From NCBI RefSeq assembly GCF_016411865.1, contig NZ_JAEKJA010000011.1, positions 1-64,000 of the forward strand: a stretch of 64,000 bases of DNA, in the 5' to 3' direction. The DNA comes from Acuticoccus mangrovi. Lineage in GTDB: Bacteria; Pseudomonadota; Alphaproteobacteria; Rhizobiales; Amorphaceae. Position numbers and translations under genes: made by a program. How positions within the stretch are numbered: position 1 is the first letter of the stretch; the number at the start of each line of letters is the position of its first letter. The notes beneath the pieces were generated by a model. The model was not told the DNA's origin. It worked only from the letters and a program-made list of their open reading frames with translations, and searched no databases. Shown piece by piece: positions 17,827 to 26,779 of the stretch.

Positions 17827-18862
17827 TGAGCCAGCACGCCCAGCGATGACCGCTCGACCGGTCGTCGCCCGTTTCCGGCGGCCGCTCCTTGTGGCAGCGC
17901 TCCATCACCTTCGGGCAGCGGGAGGCGAAGCGGCATCCCTCCCCCCAATGGCGCGCATCCGGCACCGCACCGGAGATGGTGGACAGGCGCCCCTTGGGCG
18001 TGCCGTTCTCGAGTGCCCGCATCGTCTCGAGGAGAAGGCGCGTATAAGGATGGCGCGGCGATAGGAACACCTCGGTCACGAGCCCCGTCTCCACGACGCG
18101 CCCGGCATACATCACGGCGACCCGATCAGCGGTCTCGGCGACGACGCCCATGTCGTGGGTCACCAGAACGATGGCGCTGCCGACCTCCTCGCGCAGCCGC
18201 TTCAGGAGGTCGAGGATCTGCGCCTGGATCGTCACGTCGAGGGCCGTCGTGGGCTCGTCGGCGAGGAGAAGGTCGGGATGGCAGATGATCGCCATGGCGA
18301 TCACGATGCGCTGGCACATGCCGCCCGACAGCTCGAACGGATATTGCCGATAGCGGCGCGCCGGATCGGGAATGCCCACCTGATCCATGATCTCGAGCGC
18401 CCGCTGGCGGGCCCAGCGCTTCAGCTCGCGCCGGCCGCGGCCGCGGCCCGCCGCGCTGCGGTGGACGAGCAGCGCTTCGGCGATCTGCGGCCCCACCTGC
18501 ATCAGCGGATTGAGCGAGCCCATCGGATCCTGAAAGATCATCGCGATGCGGTTGCCGTTGAGCGCCTCGGGACCGCTCGGCGGAAATTCATAGACGCTGC
18601 GCCCGCGGAAGGTGACCGATCCGCCGGCGACCTCGGCCCCGGTCGCGAGGAGGTTCATCACCGCGAGCGAAGTCACCGACTTGCCGCAGCCCGATTCCCC
18701 CACGAGCGCCAGGATCTCGTGCGGGCGCACCGCGAGCGACACCCCGTCGACCACGCGCTTGCCGCGGATCGCGACGCAGAGCTCGCGCACGTCGAGGATG
18801 AAGCCGCTGTCGTCCGTCGCCGGCTCCAGCACGGCGTCGTGGGGATCGATGGTCGTCGTCAT
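17783..18862 (-). CDS. Oligopeptide-type ABC importer ATP-binding protein (OppD/DppD)
   Basis: A 359-residue ATPase subunit. Walker [10 protein letters not shown], the family-typical signature LSGGMCQR, Walker [13 protein letters not shown] and the H-loop VTHDMGVV are complete. The C-terminal extension [17 protein letters not shown] is characteristic of the dipeptide/oligopeptide branch. Its start is two bases after the permease stop. It forms a heterodimer with the OppF-type ATPase encoded next. Confidence 0.9.
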   Translation of the reverse strand: MTTTIDPHDAVLEPATDDSGFILDVRELCVAIRGKRVVDGVSLAVRPHEILALVGESGCGKSVTSLAVMNLLATGAEVAGGSVTFRGRSVYEFPPSGPEALNGNRIAMIFQDPMGSLNPLMQVGPQIAEALLVHRSAAGRGRGRRELKRWARQRALEIMDQVGIPDPARRYRQYPFELSGGMCQRIVIAMAIICHPDLLLADEPTTALDVTIQAQILDLLKRLREEVGSAIVLVTHDMGVVAETADRVAVMYAGRVVETGLVTEVFLSPRHPYTRLLLETMRALENGTPKGRLSTISGAVPDARHWGEGCRFASRCPKVMERCHKERPPETGDDRSSGHRWACWLNDGRGEMGDIGRGA

Positions 18863-18864
18863 CC

Positions 18865-19743
18865 TCAGCGCCCCTTGGGGTCGAGCCGGTCGCGCAGCTC
18901 GTCCCCCATCACGTTGACGACCGCGATGAGGGCGAACAGCACGAGCCCCGGAATGGTCGCGATCCACCACGCACTGGCGGCATAGACACGGCCGCCGGAC
19001 AGCATGTTGCCGAGGCTCGGGGTCGGCGGCTGCACGCCGAGACCGAGGAAGGAGAGGCTCGCCTCCCACAAGATCATCAGACCGAACTCGAGAGTGGCGA
19101 CCACCGCGAGCGGCCCGATGATGTTCGGCAGGACGTGGCGGGTGAGGATGTAGACGGTCGACGAGCCCATGTGCTTCGAGAGGCGCACGAAGGGTTGCGA
19201 AGAGAGCTGCAGCGTCTGCGCGTAGGCGACGCGCGCATAGCGCGGCCAGCGCGTGATGGTGAGCACCAGGATGACGTTGATCATGCCCGGCCCGAGCGCC
19301 GCCACGACGATCAGCGCGATGAGGATGCCCGGCACCGACAAGATGATGTCGGTGAGGCGCATCAGCACCGCCTCGGCGATGCCGCCGCGATAGGCCGCGA
19401 ACATCCCGACGGAGACCCCGATGAGCGCCGAGGCGATGACCGAGGAGAAGGCGACGGCGAGGGAAATGCGTGCGCCGTAGAGCACCCGGCTCAAGACGTC
19501 GCGCCCGAGCTCGTCGGAGCCGAGCAGGAAGAAGGTGCCCCGCGCCGTGGTCCCCGGCGGCTTGAGCCGACCGAGGAGGTTCTGGCGGAACGGATCCTCC
19601 GGCGCGATCAAGGGGGCGAACACCGCCGCGAGGATGAAGAGCGCGAAGAGGATCAGGAGGAACACGAGCTTGCGGTTGCCCGGTGCCCAGATCCATCGGA
19701 GGCGGGCGAAGCGGGGCGCGCTCTCGGCGTCGGTCAGGGCCAT
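18865..19743 (-). CDS. Oligopeptide-type ABC importer permease (OppC/DppC)
   Basis: A 292-residue inner-membrane permease. A first membrane helix at about 25-45 is followed by the periplasmic LGSDELGRDVLSR motif and five further helices; the EAA-type cytoplasmic loop lies around SSQPFVRLSKHMGSS. LSFLGLGVQPPTPSLGNM is diagnostic for the DppC branch. It starts two bases after the OppB-type stop and pairs with it to form the channel. Confidence 0.9.
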   Translation of the reverse strand: MALTDAESAPRFARLRWIWAPGNRKLVFLLILFALFILAAVFAPLIAPEDPFRQNLLGRLKPPGTTARGTFFLLGSDELGRDVLSRVLYGARISLAVAFSSVIASALIGVSVGMFAAYRGGIAEAVLMRLTDIILSVPGILIALIVVAALGPGMINVILVLTITRWPRYARVAYAQTLQLSSQPFVRLSKHMGSSTVYILTRHVLPNIIGPLAVVATLEFGLMILWEASLSFLGLGVQPPTPSLGNMLSGGRVYAASAWWIATIPGLVLFALIAVVNVMGDELRDRLDPKGR

Positions 19744-19745
19744 GG

Positions 19746-20672
19746 TCAGCCTCCCCTCCCGACGCGGATGCGCGGATCGACGGCGCCATAGAGCACGTCG
19801 GCGAGGAAGTTCAGGCTGATCGCGGTGACGGCACCCAACAGCACCACGCCCTGGACGACCGGAAAGTCACGCGCTCCGATCGACTGCACCGCGAGCTGGC
19901 CGAGCCCCGGCCAGGCGAACACGGTCTCGACCACGGCCGCCCCGGCGAGAAGGTTCGCCAACTCGAGGGCGAGCATGGTGATGAGCGGGATCAGCGAGTT
20001 GCGCATCAGGTGGCGCGCGATCATCGCGTTCTTCGGCACCCCCTTGGCACGAGCGGTGCGGATATAGTCCTTGGAGAGCTCGTCGATCATCGCCGTGCGC
20101 ATGACGCGGGCGAAGGTCGCCATCGAAAAGAGCCCGAGCGCCACCATCGGCAGGATCACGCTGTTCGGTGTCCGCGCGCCCGACGAGGGCAGCCAGCCGA
20201 GACCGACGGCGAAGATCAGGATGAACATGATGCCGCTCCAGAAGGTCGGCAGGCTCTGCCCGGCGAGCACGATGGTCGAGGGGATCGCCATCAGCTTGTG
20301 CCGGCGCCACACCGCCATGATCACCCCGAGCGGCACGCCGAGCACCAGGGCGAACACCAGCGAGGAGACCGCGAGCCAAAGGGTGTAGGGCAGCCGGCTC
20401 CAGATCAGGTCCGAGACGGGGATGCTCTGCGCCAGCGAGCGGCCGAGATCGAGCCGGACGACGCCCCACAGGAAGTCGAGATATTGCACGATCAGAGGCC
20501 GATCGAGCCCGAGGGAATGGCGGATCCGCTCGAGGTCCTCCGCCGTGGTGTTGACCGGCGCGAGGAGCGCCACGGGATCGCCGGTGAGGCGCTGCAGGAA
20601 GAACACGAACGTCAGAACGCCGAAGACGGCGATGAAGGCCTGGAACAGCCTCTTCAGAATGAACGCGCCCAT
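19746..20672 (-). CDS. Oligopeptide-type ABC importer permease (OppB/DppB)
   Basis: A 308-residue inner-membrane permease with about six helices. The N-terminus FILKRLFQAFIAVFGVLTFVF and the C-terminal ETVFAWPGLGQLAVQSI are typical of the DppB family. The ATG at 20672 has a strong GAGGAGG ribosome site about eight bases upstream. It follows the substrate-binding gene after a 164-base gap that holds a perfect hairpin, so its expression is probably lower than that of the binding protein. Confidence 0.9.
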   Translation of the reverse strand: MGAFILKRLFQAFIAVFGVLTFVFFLQRLTGDPVALLAPVNTTAEDLERIRHSLGLDRPLIVQYLDFLWGVVRLDLGRSLAQSIPVSDLIWSRLPYTLWLAVSSLVFALVLGVPLGVIMAVWRRHKLMAIPSTIVLAGQSLPTFWSGIMFILIFAVGLGWLPSSGARTPNSVILPMVALGLFSMATFARVMRTAMIDELSKDYIRTARAKGVPKNAMIARHLMRNSLIPLITMLALELANLLAGAAVVETVFAWPGLGQLAVQSIGARDFPVVQGVVLLGAVTAISLNFLADVLYGAVDPRIRVGRGG

Positions 20673-20776
20673 GCTTCCTGCCTCCTCATGTACACTGGCG
20701 GCACGCCGCTGGAGCATCCTGCGTCCGGAAGAGCGCACACACGATGCTCTCACGCTTTGGGAGCGAGCAGCTTTCT

Positions 20777-20804
20777 CCCACCCTGCTCATACCGGCAGGG
20801 TGGG
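20777..20804 (-). terminator. Intercistronic hairpin after the peptide-binding protein gene
   Basis: CCCACCCTGC (20777-20786) and GCAGGGTGGG (20795-20804) form a perfect 10-bp stem with an eight-base loop. On the transcribed strand it lies after the binding-protein stop and before the permease ribosome site. Such elements protect the 3' end and attenuate read-through, raising binding protein over permease. Confidence 0.6.
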
Positions 20805-20836
20805 GGCTGTTCTGACGCGCTATCGCTGCCGTCGGC

Positions 20837-22375
20837 TCACTCCGACCAGGCCATCCGGTTGATGAACATGGTCTCATTGGGCGTCGGGGTGAACGAGAGC
20901 TTTTCGTTCATCGCGTAGATCTGGCTGACCTGATACATCGGGATGATCGGCAGCGTCTCGGCCACCCAGTCGGCCATCGCCTCGTAGGCCTCCATCCGCT
21001 CGCCCTCGTCGAGGGTCGTGCGGCCCTTGACGAGAAGTGCCTCGGTCTCGTCCGTCGCGCCGGTCGCCTTGGCGAAGTTCGCGCCCTTGCCGAACACCAG
21101 TGTGAAGAGTCCGTCGGCATCCCCGCACGAGCAGGACATGTTGATGAAGTAGCCGTCCGGGTGCTGGGCCGGATCGCCGGTCACTTGCTGATACCAGGTG
21201 CCGCCTTCCTTCACCTCGAGGGTCGCGTCGAAGCCGACGTCGATGAGCATCTGCTGCACCGCTTCGGCGACCGACTGGGAATAGGGTGGGCGGTTGACGA
21301 GCGTCATCGGGATCGGCCCGTCGGGGCTGACTTCCTTGACGAGTTCGCGGGCGTGGTCCGGATCATAGGCCGGGAAGGCCGGCGGGTTCGGGTCGGAGCC
21401 GAAGCTCGACGGGGCGATGAGCTGCTCGGATTCGACGCCCCCGATGCCGAGGAGGAGGCCCTGCACCAGGCCCTCGCGATCGATGGCCGAAGCGATCGCC
21501 TCACGCACGCGGATGTCGTCGAAGGGCTTCGCTTCGAGGTTCAGCTTCAGATAGGCCATCCGCTCCGTCGCCACCGTCTCGACCTTGAGGCCGGGCTCGG
21601 CCTGGATCTGCACGGCAAGGTCGGGCGTCAGCGTGACGATGAGATCGGCCGCGCCGGTCTGCAGGTCCGCAACGCGCGTCGCCGCATCCGGCACGATGCG
21701 GAACTCGGCCTTCGGAAATTCGGGCTTTTCGCCCCAATAGCCGTCATAGGCGGCCATATCGACGCTCACGCCGCGGTTCCAGGCGACGAACTTGTAGGGG
21801 CCGCTGCCCACCGGGCTGAGGTTGAACGCCTCGTCGCCGACCTTCTCGACCACCGCCTTCGGCACCACCGGCAGCTTGGTCATCATGCCGAGCGTCAGGG
21901 GATAGACGGTCTTCGTCGTCACCTTGACGGTGTTGGGGCCCGTCGCCTCGGCGCCCGCGATGGCGGCGAAGGTCGAGATCCAGTCCGAGCCATAGGCGGG
22001 GTCGATGATCCGCTGGATCGAGAACGCGACATCCTCGGCCGTCAACGGCGAGCCGTCGTGGAAGGTCACGTCGTCGCGAATCGTGAATTCGATTTCCGTG
22101 TCCGACAGCTGCGACCACTTGGTCGCGATGTTCGGGATGATCTTGCCGGCGTTGTCACGCGTCAGCAAGTTGTCGAACATGTTGCCGTAGGTATAGAGGG
22201 CGCTGTTGTTCGCATGCAGATGCGGGTCGAGCGACTGCGGCTCGTCCACGAGATCGATGACGATGGTCTCCTTGGCAAGCGCGGCGTGCCCGGAGAGCCC
22301 GGCAAAGGCGATCACCGAAGACAACAGTGCAGCGCGTAACCATCGGCCGCGTGGAATGACCGGATTAGCTATCAT
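20837..22375 (-). CDS. ABC importer substrate-binding protein, family 5 (peptide/nickel type)
   Basis: A 512-residue periplasmic binding protein. The N-terminus has a basic start and hydrophobic stretch ending SGHAALA, a signal peptide, without a lipobox Cys. TIVIDLVDEPQSLDPHLHANN and the DGSPLTAEDVAFSIQRI block are standard for SBP family 5. It binds a peptide or a modified small molecule in the periplasm and hands it to the permeases encoded downstream. It is the first gene of the operon that ends with two SDRs; promoter elements between 22376 and 22501 are not obvious. Confidence 0.91.
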   Translation of the reverse strand: MIANPVIPRGRWLRAALLSSVIAFAGLSGHAALAKETIVIDLVDEPQSLDPHLHANNSALYTYGNMFDNLLTRDNAGKIIPNIATKWSQLSDTEIEFTIRDDVTFHDGSPLTAEDVAFSIQRIIDPAYGSDWISTFAAIAGAEATGPNTVKVTTKTVYPLTLGMMTKLPVVPKAVVEKVGDEAFNLSPVGSGPYKFVAWNRGVSVDMAAYDGYWGEKPEFPKAEFRIVPDAATRVADLQTGAADLIVTLTPDLAVQIQAEPGLKVETVATERMAYLKLNLEAKPFDDIRVREAIASAIDREGLVQGLLLGIGGVESEQLIAPSSFGSDPNPPAFPAYDPDHARELVKEVSPDGPIPMTLVNRPPYSQSVAEAVQQMLIDVGFDATLEVKEGGTWYQQVTGDPAQHPDGYFINMSCSCGDADGLFTLVFGKGANFAKATGATDETEALLVKGRTTLDEGERMEAYEAMADWVAETLPIIPMYQVSQIYAMNEKLSFTPTPNETMFINRMAWSE

Positions 22376-22501
22376 GGGCAGGTCTCGCTTGTTCCTGTCC
22401 CCGCGTCATCGCGGGATGCTCTGGTTGCTGCCGCGCCGCCAACACGTGGACCGACCTTGTTACGCGCGGGCAGACCAATCGTAGCGGTCCGCCCTGCAGC
22501 G

Positions 22502-23135
22502 TCATGATCGCGAGCGGTCAAATAATAATGGCGAATTGCCAGGGGCGGTCGACGCGACGCCGTCGCGCGGCAGGATCTGAGGCGGGTCGTAGACGGTGAG
22601 CGCCGGCGCCGTCCCCTCGAGCGGGGTGACCTCGACGAGACGGCTCTGCGCCGCGCACCCCTGCCCGATCCCGGAGGTGCCGACGTCCGGCGTCAGCACG
22701 TTGGGGTTGGCGTTCCGGTCGTTGCCGGAGGTGTCGGGATCATAGAAGGCGCCCGTGGCGAGGAGCGCGACGCCGGGGCGGACCCCCGCGTCGACGTCGG
22801 CCGAAGCGAGACAGCTCCCCCGGTCGTTGTGGACGCGCACGATCGTGCCCACCTCGATCGCCCGCGCCGCGGCATCGTCCGGATGAAGCCACAGGATCTC
22901 GCGGCCATCGCCGCGCTTCGCCCCGCCGTCCTCCTCGAGCGAGCCCCGCCGCACCGCGGGACGGGCGGCGTGCAGCCGGGAATGGACCATCTCCGGCCAA
23001 GAGCGGATGAGCTCGGTCGGCGCTGGGTCCCCGGCAAAGGGCCTCACGTCGACGAGACGTCCCTCTTCGATCACCATCCCTCTCGATCAGCCTGCGAAAC
23101 GCGTCCCAATGGGATGCGGAGGGAACTTCCTTCAT
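22502..23135 (-). pseudogene. Remnant of a molybdopterin oxidoreductase (BisC/TMAO reductase type), frameshift plus large internal deletion
   Basis: Two pieces of one protein family are joined. From 23135, MKEVPSASHWDAF is the usual N-terminus of biotin/TMAO-reductase-type molybdoenzymes. A near-duplicated element (TGATCGAGAGGG / TGATCGAAGAGGG) then shifts the frame, after which RLVDVRPFAGDPAPTELI and RPAVRRGSLE continue in the second frame (ATG at 23077). At about 22885-22910 the sequence jumps directly to the C-terminal cofactor-binding domain: WLHPDDAAARAI, VRVHNDRGSCL, LATGAFYDP, NPNVLT and a QG...LVEV ending. The whole catalytic middle, about 550-600 residues in intact members, is missing. 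The C-terminal 130 residues remain open, so a short product could be made, but it cannot be an active reductase. Confidence 0.8.
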
Positions 23136-23523
23136 ATCACTCTCGCGCCGGCGGCTCCTTCCGCGACGGCGAGAAGAATAGCTCGGCAAGGTTGCGTCCG
23201 AATGTGGGGCCGGGGTGGAGGGGCCACCTCGGTCGCAGCCGCCCCGCAGCCACCCCGCATCCACGATGTCGTGCCCGGCGATCCGCCGCCCTACCGCGCG
23301 TCGGCGGCGTCGCGCGGTCAATTCGCCGGCTCCGGAATGACGCGGCGGCGTCATAGATTGACCGGTGTACGACATCCTTCGTCCGGCTTCGCGCCGAAGA
23401 TGGCCGGGCGGCCGTCGGTCGGGCCGAGCGAGCCGACCCACACCGGCGGCCGCCCCCAACGCCTGCTGCCCCAAACGCCTGCCGGCGGCGGCGCCTTCGA
23501 TCCAAGAGCCCCTCGGAGCCATC
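23136..23523. other. Non-coding stretch between the molybdoenzyme remnant and the sulfurtransferase
   Basis: No gene is supported. The interval separates divergent genes, so it probably contained promoters for both. The sequence is GC-rich and I see no convincing promoter, operator or hairpin. Confidence 0.35.
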
Positions 23524-24384
23524 ATGAGCCGTGACCGGACCCCTCCTCTCGTCAGCGCCGACTGGCTGCGCACGCGTGTCGACGACCCCGACACCGTGAT
23601 CCTCGACGGCACGACCTTCACCCCCGGCACCGGCCTCAGCGCGCCGGAGAACTACGAAGCGCAGCGCCTGCCGGGGGCGATCTTCTTCGACATCAACGCC
23701 GTGGCGCGGCGCGTCCCCGGACCGCCGCACCGCATGCTGCCGACGCCGGCGGAGTTCGCGGAAGACCTCTCCCGCCTCGGGCTCGAGCACGGCCGGCATT
23801 ACATCGTCTACGACAGCCACGGCCTCTACAGCGCGGCGCGCGTCTGGTGGATGTTCCGGATGCACGGCTACGAGCGGATTTCGGTTCTGGACGGCGGCCT
23901 GCCCGCATGGCGCGACGCGGGCGGCGAGATCGTCTCCGGTCCCGGCCGCGTGCGACCCCGCACCGCATGGCCGGTCGGTCGGCTCGGCCCCTGGGTGCGC
24001 GACTGGCGCGAGATCCGCGACAATCTCGCGACGGGCGCCGAGATCGTCGTCGACGTCCGCCCCTACGAGCAGTTCAACGGCGATACCTCCCACTCCTATC
24101 CCGGGGTGCGACCCGGCCACATCCCCGGTGCCGTCCACCTCTCGCAGCGCGACCTCAGAACGGCGCGGGGCGACTTCCTGCCCAAGGAGAGGATCGTCGC
24201 GCTGCTGGCGCAGAAGGGGCTGTCCGCCGACAGCCCGATCGTCGCGAGCTGCGGCTCGGGCGTCACGGCCTGCATCCTGTCGCTGGCGATGGACGTGCTG
24301 CGCGGCGAGCCCTGCCCCGTCTACGACGGGTCCTGGGAGGAATGGGGCGGGCGCGCGGACCTGCCGAACGAGCTCGATTTCTGA
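23524..24384 (+). CDS. sseA: 3-Mercaptopyruvate sulfurtransferase-type rhodanese
   Basis: A 286-residue tandem-rhodanese enzyme that transfers sulfur from 3-mercaptopyruvate to an acceptor. The first domain is inactive-type (YDSHGLYSAARVWWMFRMHG); the second carries the active-site loop CGSGVTAC with nucleophile Cys243, the loop typical of mercaptopyruvate rather than thiosulfate transferases. ARP-like VDVRPYEQF and the HIPGAVHL motif are present. The ATG at 23524 has CGGAG about six bases upstream. It stands alone, next to the remains of a molybdoenzyme. Confidence 0.9.
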   Translation: MSRDRTPPLVSADWLRTRVDDPDTVILDGTTFTPGTGLSAPENYEAQRLPGAIFFDINAVARRVPGPPHRMLPTPAEFAEDLSRLGLEHGRHYIVYDSHGLYSAARVWWMFRMHGYERISVLDGGLPAWRDAGGEIVSGPGRVRPRTAWPVGRLGPWVRDWREIRDNLATGAEIVVDVRPYEQFNGDTSHSYPGVRPGHIPGAVHLSQRDLRTARGDFLPKERIVALLAQKGLSADSPIVASCGSGVTACILSLAMDVLRGEPCPVYDGSWEEWGGRADLPNELDF

Positions 24385-24527
24385 GCGCGGCCGGGCCCGC
24401 GAGACCTCGGGGCGGGCGCGTACGGCACGAACGCCCCGTCGCTCTTCGGGACCGAGGGCGAGCGAATGTCCAAACCATCGGGAATTGTCGGGGTCTTGCG
24501 CCGACTCCCCAGGCCAGGCTGGAGGAG

Positions 24528-24603
24528 TGGTGCCGCATGCCGGACTCGAACCAGCGACCCCATCATTACGAATGACGTGCTCTACCAACTGAGCTAATGC
24601 GGC
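24528..24603 (-). tRNA. tRNA-Thr (anticodon CGT)
   Basis: Read on the minus strand, the acceptor stem GCCGCAT (24603-24597) pairs with ATGCGGC (24538-24532), followed by discriminator A and an encoded CCA (24530-24528). The D arm (AGCTCAGTTGGTAGAGC), T arm (GCTGG TTCGAGT CCGGC) and anticodon arm (CGTCA TTCGTAA TGATG) all fold. The loop TTCGTAA puts CGT at 24570-24568, reading ACG threonine codons. Confidence 0.95.
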
Positions 24604-24979
24604 GTAGCCTTGCGGCGAACCCTCCTATCGCTGCACGCCGGGCTTGTCCAGTGCGAGCCTGCCTCCCGCTGTCTCCGACGTGGCATGCTGCCGCACTTCA
24701 TCCCTGTGTACAGATGTGTGCGCGTCAAATAAAGGGGCGCGCTCGATCGGTCCGCCGACTGCCTCGACGGGGCCGTCGGCGAGTTCGTATACGGATTGAG
24801 CAGCGTTCGCGCCCGATGATGCCGCCGAATGACTTGAGAGTCACGCCGTCGTTAGGCATTCGATGGCACAAAACCGTGATCACAGCTATCAATTCAACCA
24901 CTTCGGCGAGACTGTCTTCCCTGCGGCAAGCTTTTGTGCAAAGGCTGAACGTCAGAAGAATACGAGAGGGAGTGTCCCA
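24604..24979. other. Non-coding stretch between tRNA-Thr and dctP
   Basis: It should hold the tRNA-Thr promoter on the minus strand and the TRAP operon promoter on the plus strand. An open frame runs from 24863 into dctP, but the strong ribosome site and signal peptide place the true start at 24980. I see no regulatory motif I can name. Confidence 0.4.
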
Positions 24980-25978
24980 GTGAAGGCTCTGATTTGCGCA
25001 ACTGCGCTCGCCCTGGCCGCCGCCACCCCGGCGCTTGCCGATTGTGACGACGGCGAGGTCGTCATCAAATTCAGCCACGTCGTCGCCGAAAAAGGCCACC
25101 CGAAGGGCGAGATGGCCGCCGCCCTCGCCGAGCGCATCAACGACGAGATGGACGGCAAGGCCTGCATGCAGGTGTTCCCCAACTCGCAGCTCTACGACGA
25201 CGACAAGGTGATGGAGGCCCTGCTCCTCGGCGACGTGCAGATCGCCGCCCCGTCGCTGTCGAAGTTCGGCGCCTACACCCGCAAGCTCGGGCTATTCGAC
25301 CTGCCCTTCCTTTTCCAGGATCTCGCGGCAGTCGATCGCTTCACCGAGAGCGATGCCGGCAAGAGCCTGCTCACCTCGATGCAGGACGTGGGCTACATAG
25401 GCCTCGGCTACATCAACAACGGCCTGAAGCAGTTCTCGGCCGACAAGCCGCTGCTCACCCCCTCGGACGCGAAGGGGTTGAAGTTCCGCGTCCAGACGTC
25501 GGACATCGCCCAGGCGATGATCGAGGCGCTCGGCGCCAACGCCCAGAAGCTCGCCTTCAACGAGGTGTACGGCGCGCTGCAGCAGGGCGTGGTGGACGGC
25601 CAGGAGAACACTTACACCAACATCTACACGCAAAAGTTCTTCGAAGTTCAGGACGGGATCACCGAGACCAACCACCAGATCCTGACCTACTTTGCCGTAA
25701 CCACCGACGAGTTCCTCGACAGCCTCGACGACGAGACGCGAGAGCAGTTCCTGTCGATCTTCAAGGCGGTGTCGGACGAATACAACGCCAAGTCCGCCCA
25801 GCTGAACGAAGAGGCCAAGCAGGCGATCATCGACGCCGGCGGTACCATCCGCACCCTCACGCCCGAGCAGCGTCAGCAGTGGGTGGACGCGATGAAGCCG
25901 GTGTGGGCCGAGTTCGAGGACGAGATCGGCAAGGACCTCATCGACGCGGCCGTCGCCGCCAACAACGGCGGCGCCTGA
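24980..25978 (+). CDS. dctP: TRAP transporter substrate-binding protein (DctP family)
   Basis: A 332-residue periplasmic protein that captures an organic acid for a TRAP importer. The GTG at 24980 is preferred because GAGAGGGAG lies just upstream and the product then starts directly with a signal peptide (VKALICATALALAAATPALA). The DctP core follows: IKFSHVVAEKGHPKG, the ligand-carboxylate Arg in LKFRVQTSD, and GVVDGQENTYTNIY. It is first in the dctPQM operon. The motif set fits C4-dicarboxylate or related acids, but exact ligand is unknown. Confidence 0.9.
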   Translation: MKALICATALALAAATPALADCDDGEVVIKFSHVVAEKGHPKGEMAAALAERINDEMDGKACMQVFPNSQLYDDDKVMEALLLGDVQIAAPSLSKFGAYTRKLGLFDLPFLFQDLAAVDRFTESDAGKSLLTSMQDVGYIGLGYINNGLKQFSADKPLLTPSDAKGLKFRVQTSDIAQAMIEALGANAQKLAFNEVYGALQQGVVDGQENTYTNIYTQKFFEVQDGITETNHQILTYFAVTTDEFLDSLDDETREQFLSIFKAVSDEYNAKSAQLNEEAKQAIIDAGGTIRTLTPEQRQQWVDAMKPVWAEFEDEIGKDLIDAAVAANNGGA

Positions 25979-26010
25979 TCGGCGACCGACACTTCCGGGT
26001 GAGCGGGGCC

Positions 26011-26030
26011 GGGCCGGCAAGGTCCGGCCC
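26011..26030 (+). terminator. Intercistronic hairpin between dctP and dctQ
   Basis: GGGCCGG (26011-26017) pairs with CCGGCCC (26024-26030), six-base loop, with further G/C pairs possible outside. No T run follows. It lies 32 bases after the dctP stop and 60 before dctQ, suited to partial termination or mRNA stabilisation that favours the binding protein. Confidence 0.5.
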
Positions 26031-26089
26031 CTTCCGCTTCATCGAGTGGCGCGCCGCCGCTGCGGCCGCCTCGCGTCGAAGGCCGCACG

Positions 26090-26779
26090 ATGTATCACAT
26101 TCTGATCGCCTACCCGCTCCTCACGCTCATCTGCTTCGTGGGGCTCTACTTCATCCTCGACCGGCTGGCCCCGCGCGCCATGGCGAGCTTCGAGGAGATC
26201 TTCATCGCCGTCATCCTCGCGCTGATGACGCTGGTCGCCTTCGTTCAGGTCGTCCTGCGCTACGGCTTCAACACCGGCATCACCGGAGCGCTGGAGCTCA
26301 ACCGCATCCTGTTCGCCTGGCTGATCCTCTTCGGCATGAGCTACGGGGTGCGCGTCGGCACCCATCTCGGCATCGACACCCTCATTCGCACCTTCCCGCG
26401 GCCGGTGTTTCGCGCCTTCGCCGTGTTCGGCGCCGCCGCGGCCCTGCTCTGGGCGGTGATCCTCATTTCGGGCGACTGGCTGACCCATCTCGGCGCGACC
26501 ACCCGCGGCGGCGGCGCCGTCGACTATTGGTGGCGCTTCTTCCGCGTCGGCACCGGGCTCGACGACCTGATGTACCCCTCCTTCATGCGCGAGTGGGCCG
26601 GGCAGGACCGCGTGCACCGCTGGGTCGCCTACCTCATCCTGCCCATCGGCCTCGGCCTCTTCGCCATGCGCACGCTTCAGGCTCTCGTCGAGATCGTCCA
26701 GGGCAAGCGTGACCTCATCATCGCGAGCCACGAGGCCGAAGACCTCGTTGCCGAAAACAAAGACGCCCTGAGGGACTAA
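26090..26779 (+). CDS. dctQ: TRAP transporter small permease (DctQ family)
   Basis: A 229-residue inner-membrane protein with about four helices (first at about 5-25, then 40-60, 80-95 and 105-130). FEEIFIAVILALMTLVAFVQVVLRY and ELNRILFAWLILFGMSYGVR are the family hallmarks. Between helices three and four there is an insert rich in Gly and Trp (residues 125-165) that makes it somewhat longer than most DctQ proteins. The ribosome site GAAGG is eight bases upstream of the ATG. Its stop overlaps the dctM start by one base. Confidence 0.88.
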   Translation: MYHILIAYPLLTLICFVGLYFILDRLAPRAMASFEEIFIAVILALMTLVAFVQVVLRYGFNTGITGALELNRILFAWLILFGMSYGVRVGTHLGIDTLIRTFPRPVFRAFAVFGAAAALLWAVILISGDWLTHLGATTRGGGAVDYWWRFFRVGTGLDDLMYPSFMREWAGQDRVHRWVAYLILPIGLGLFAMRTLQALVEIVQGKRDLIIASHEAEDLVAENKDALRD

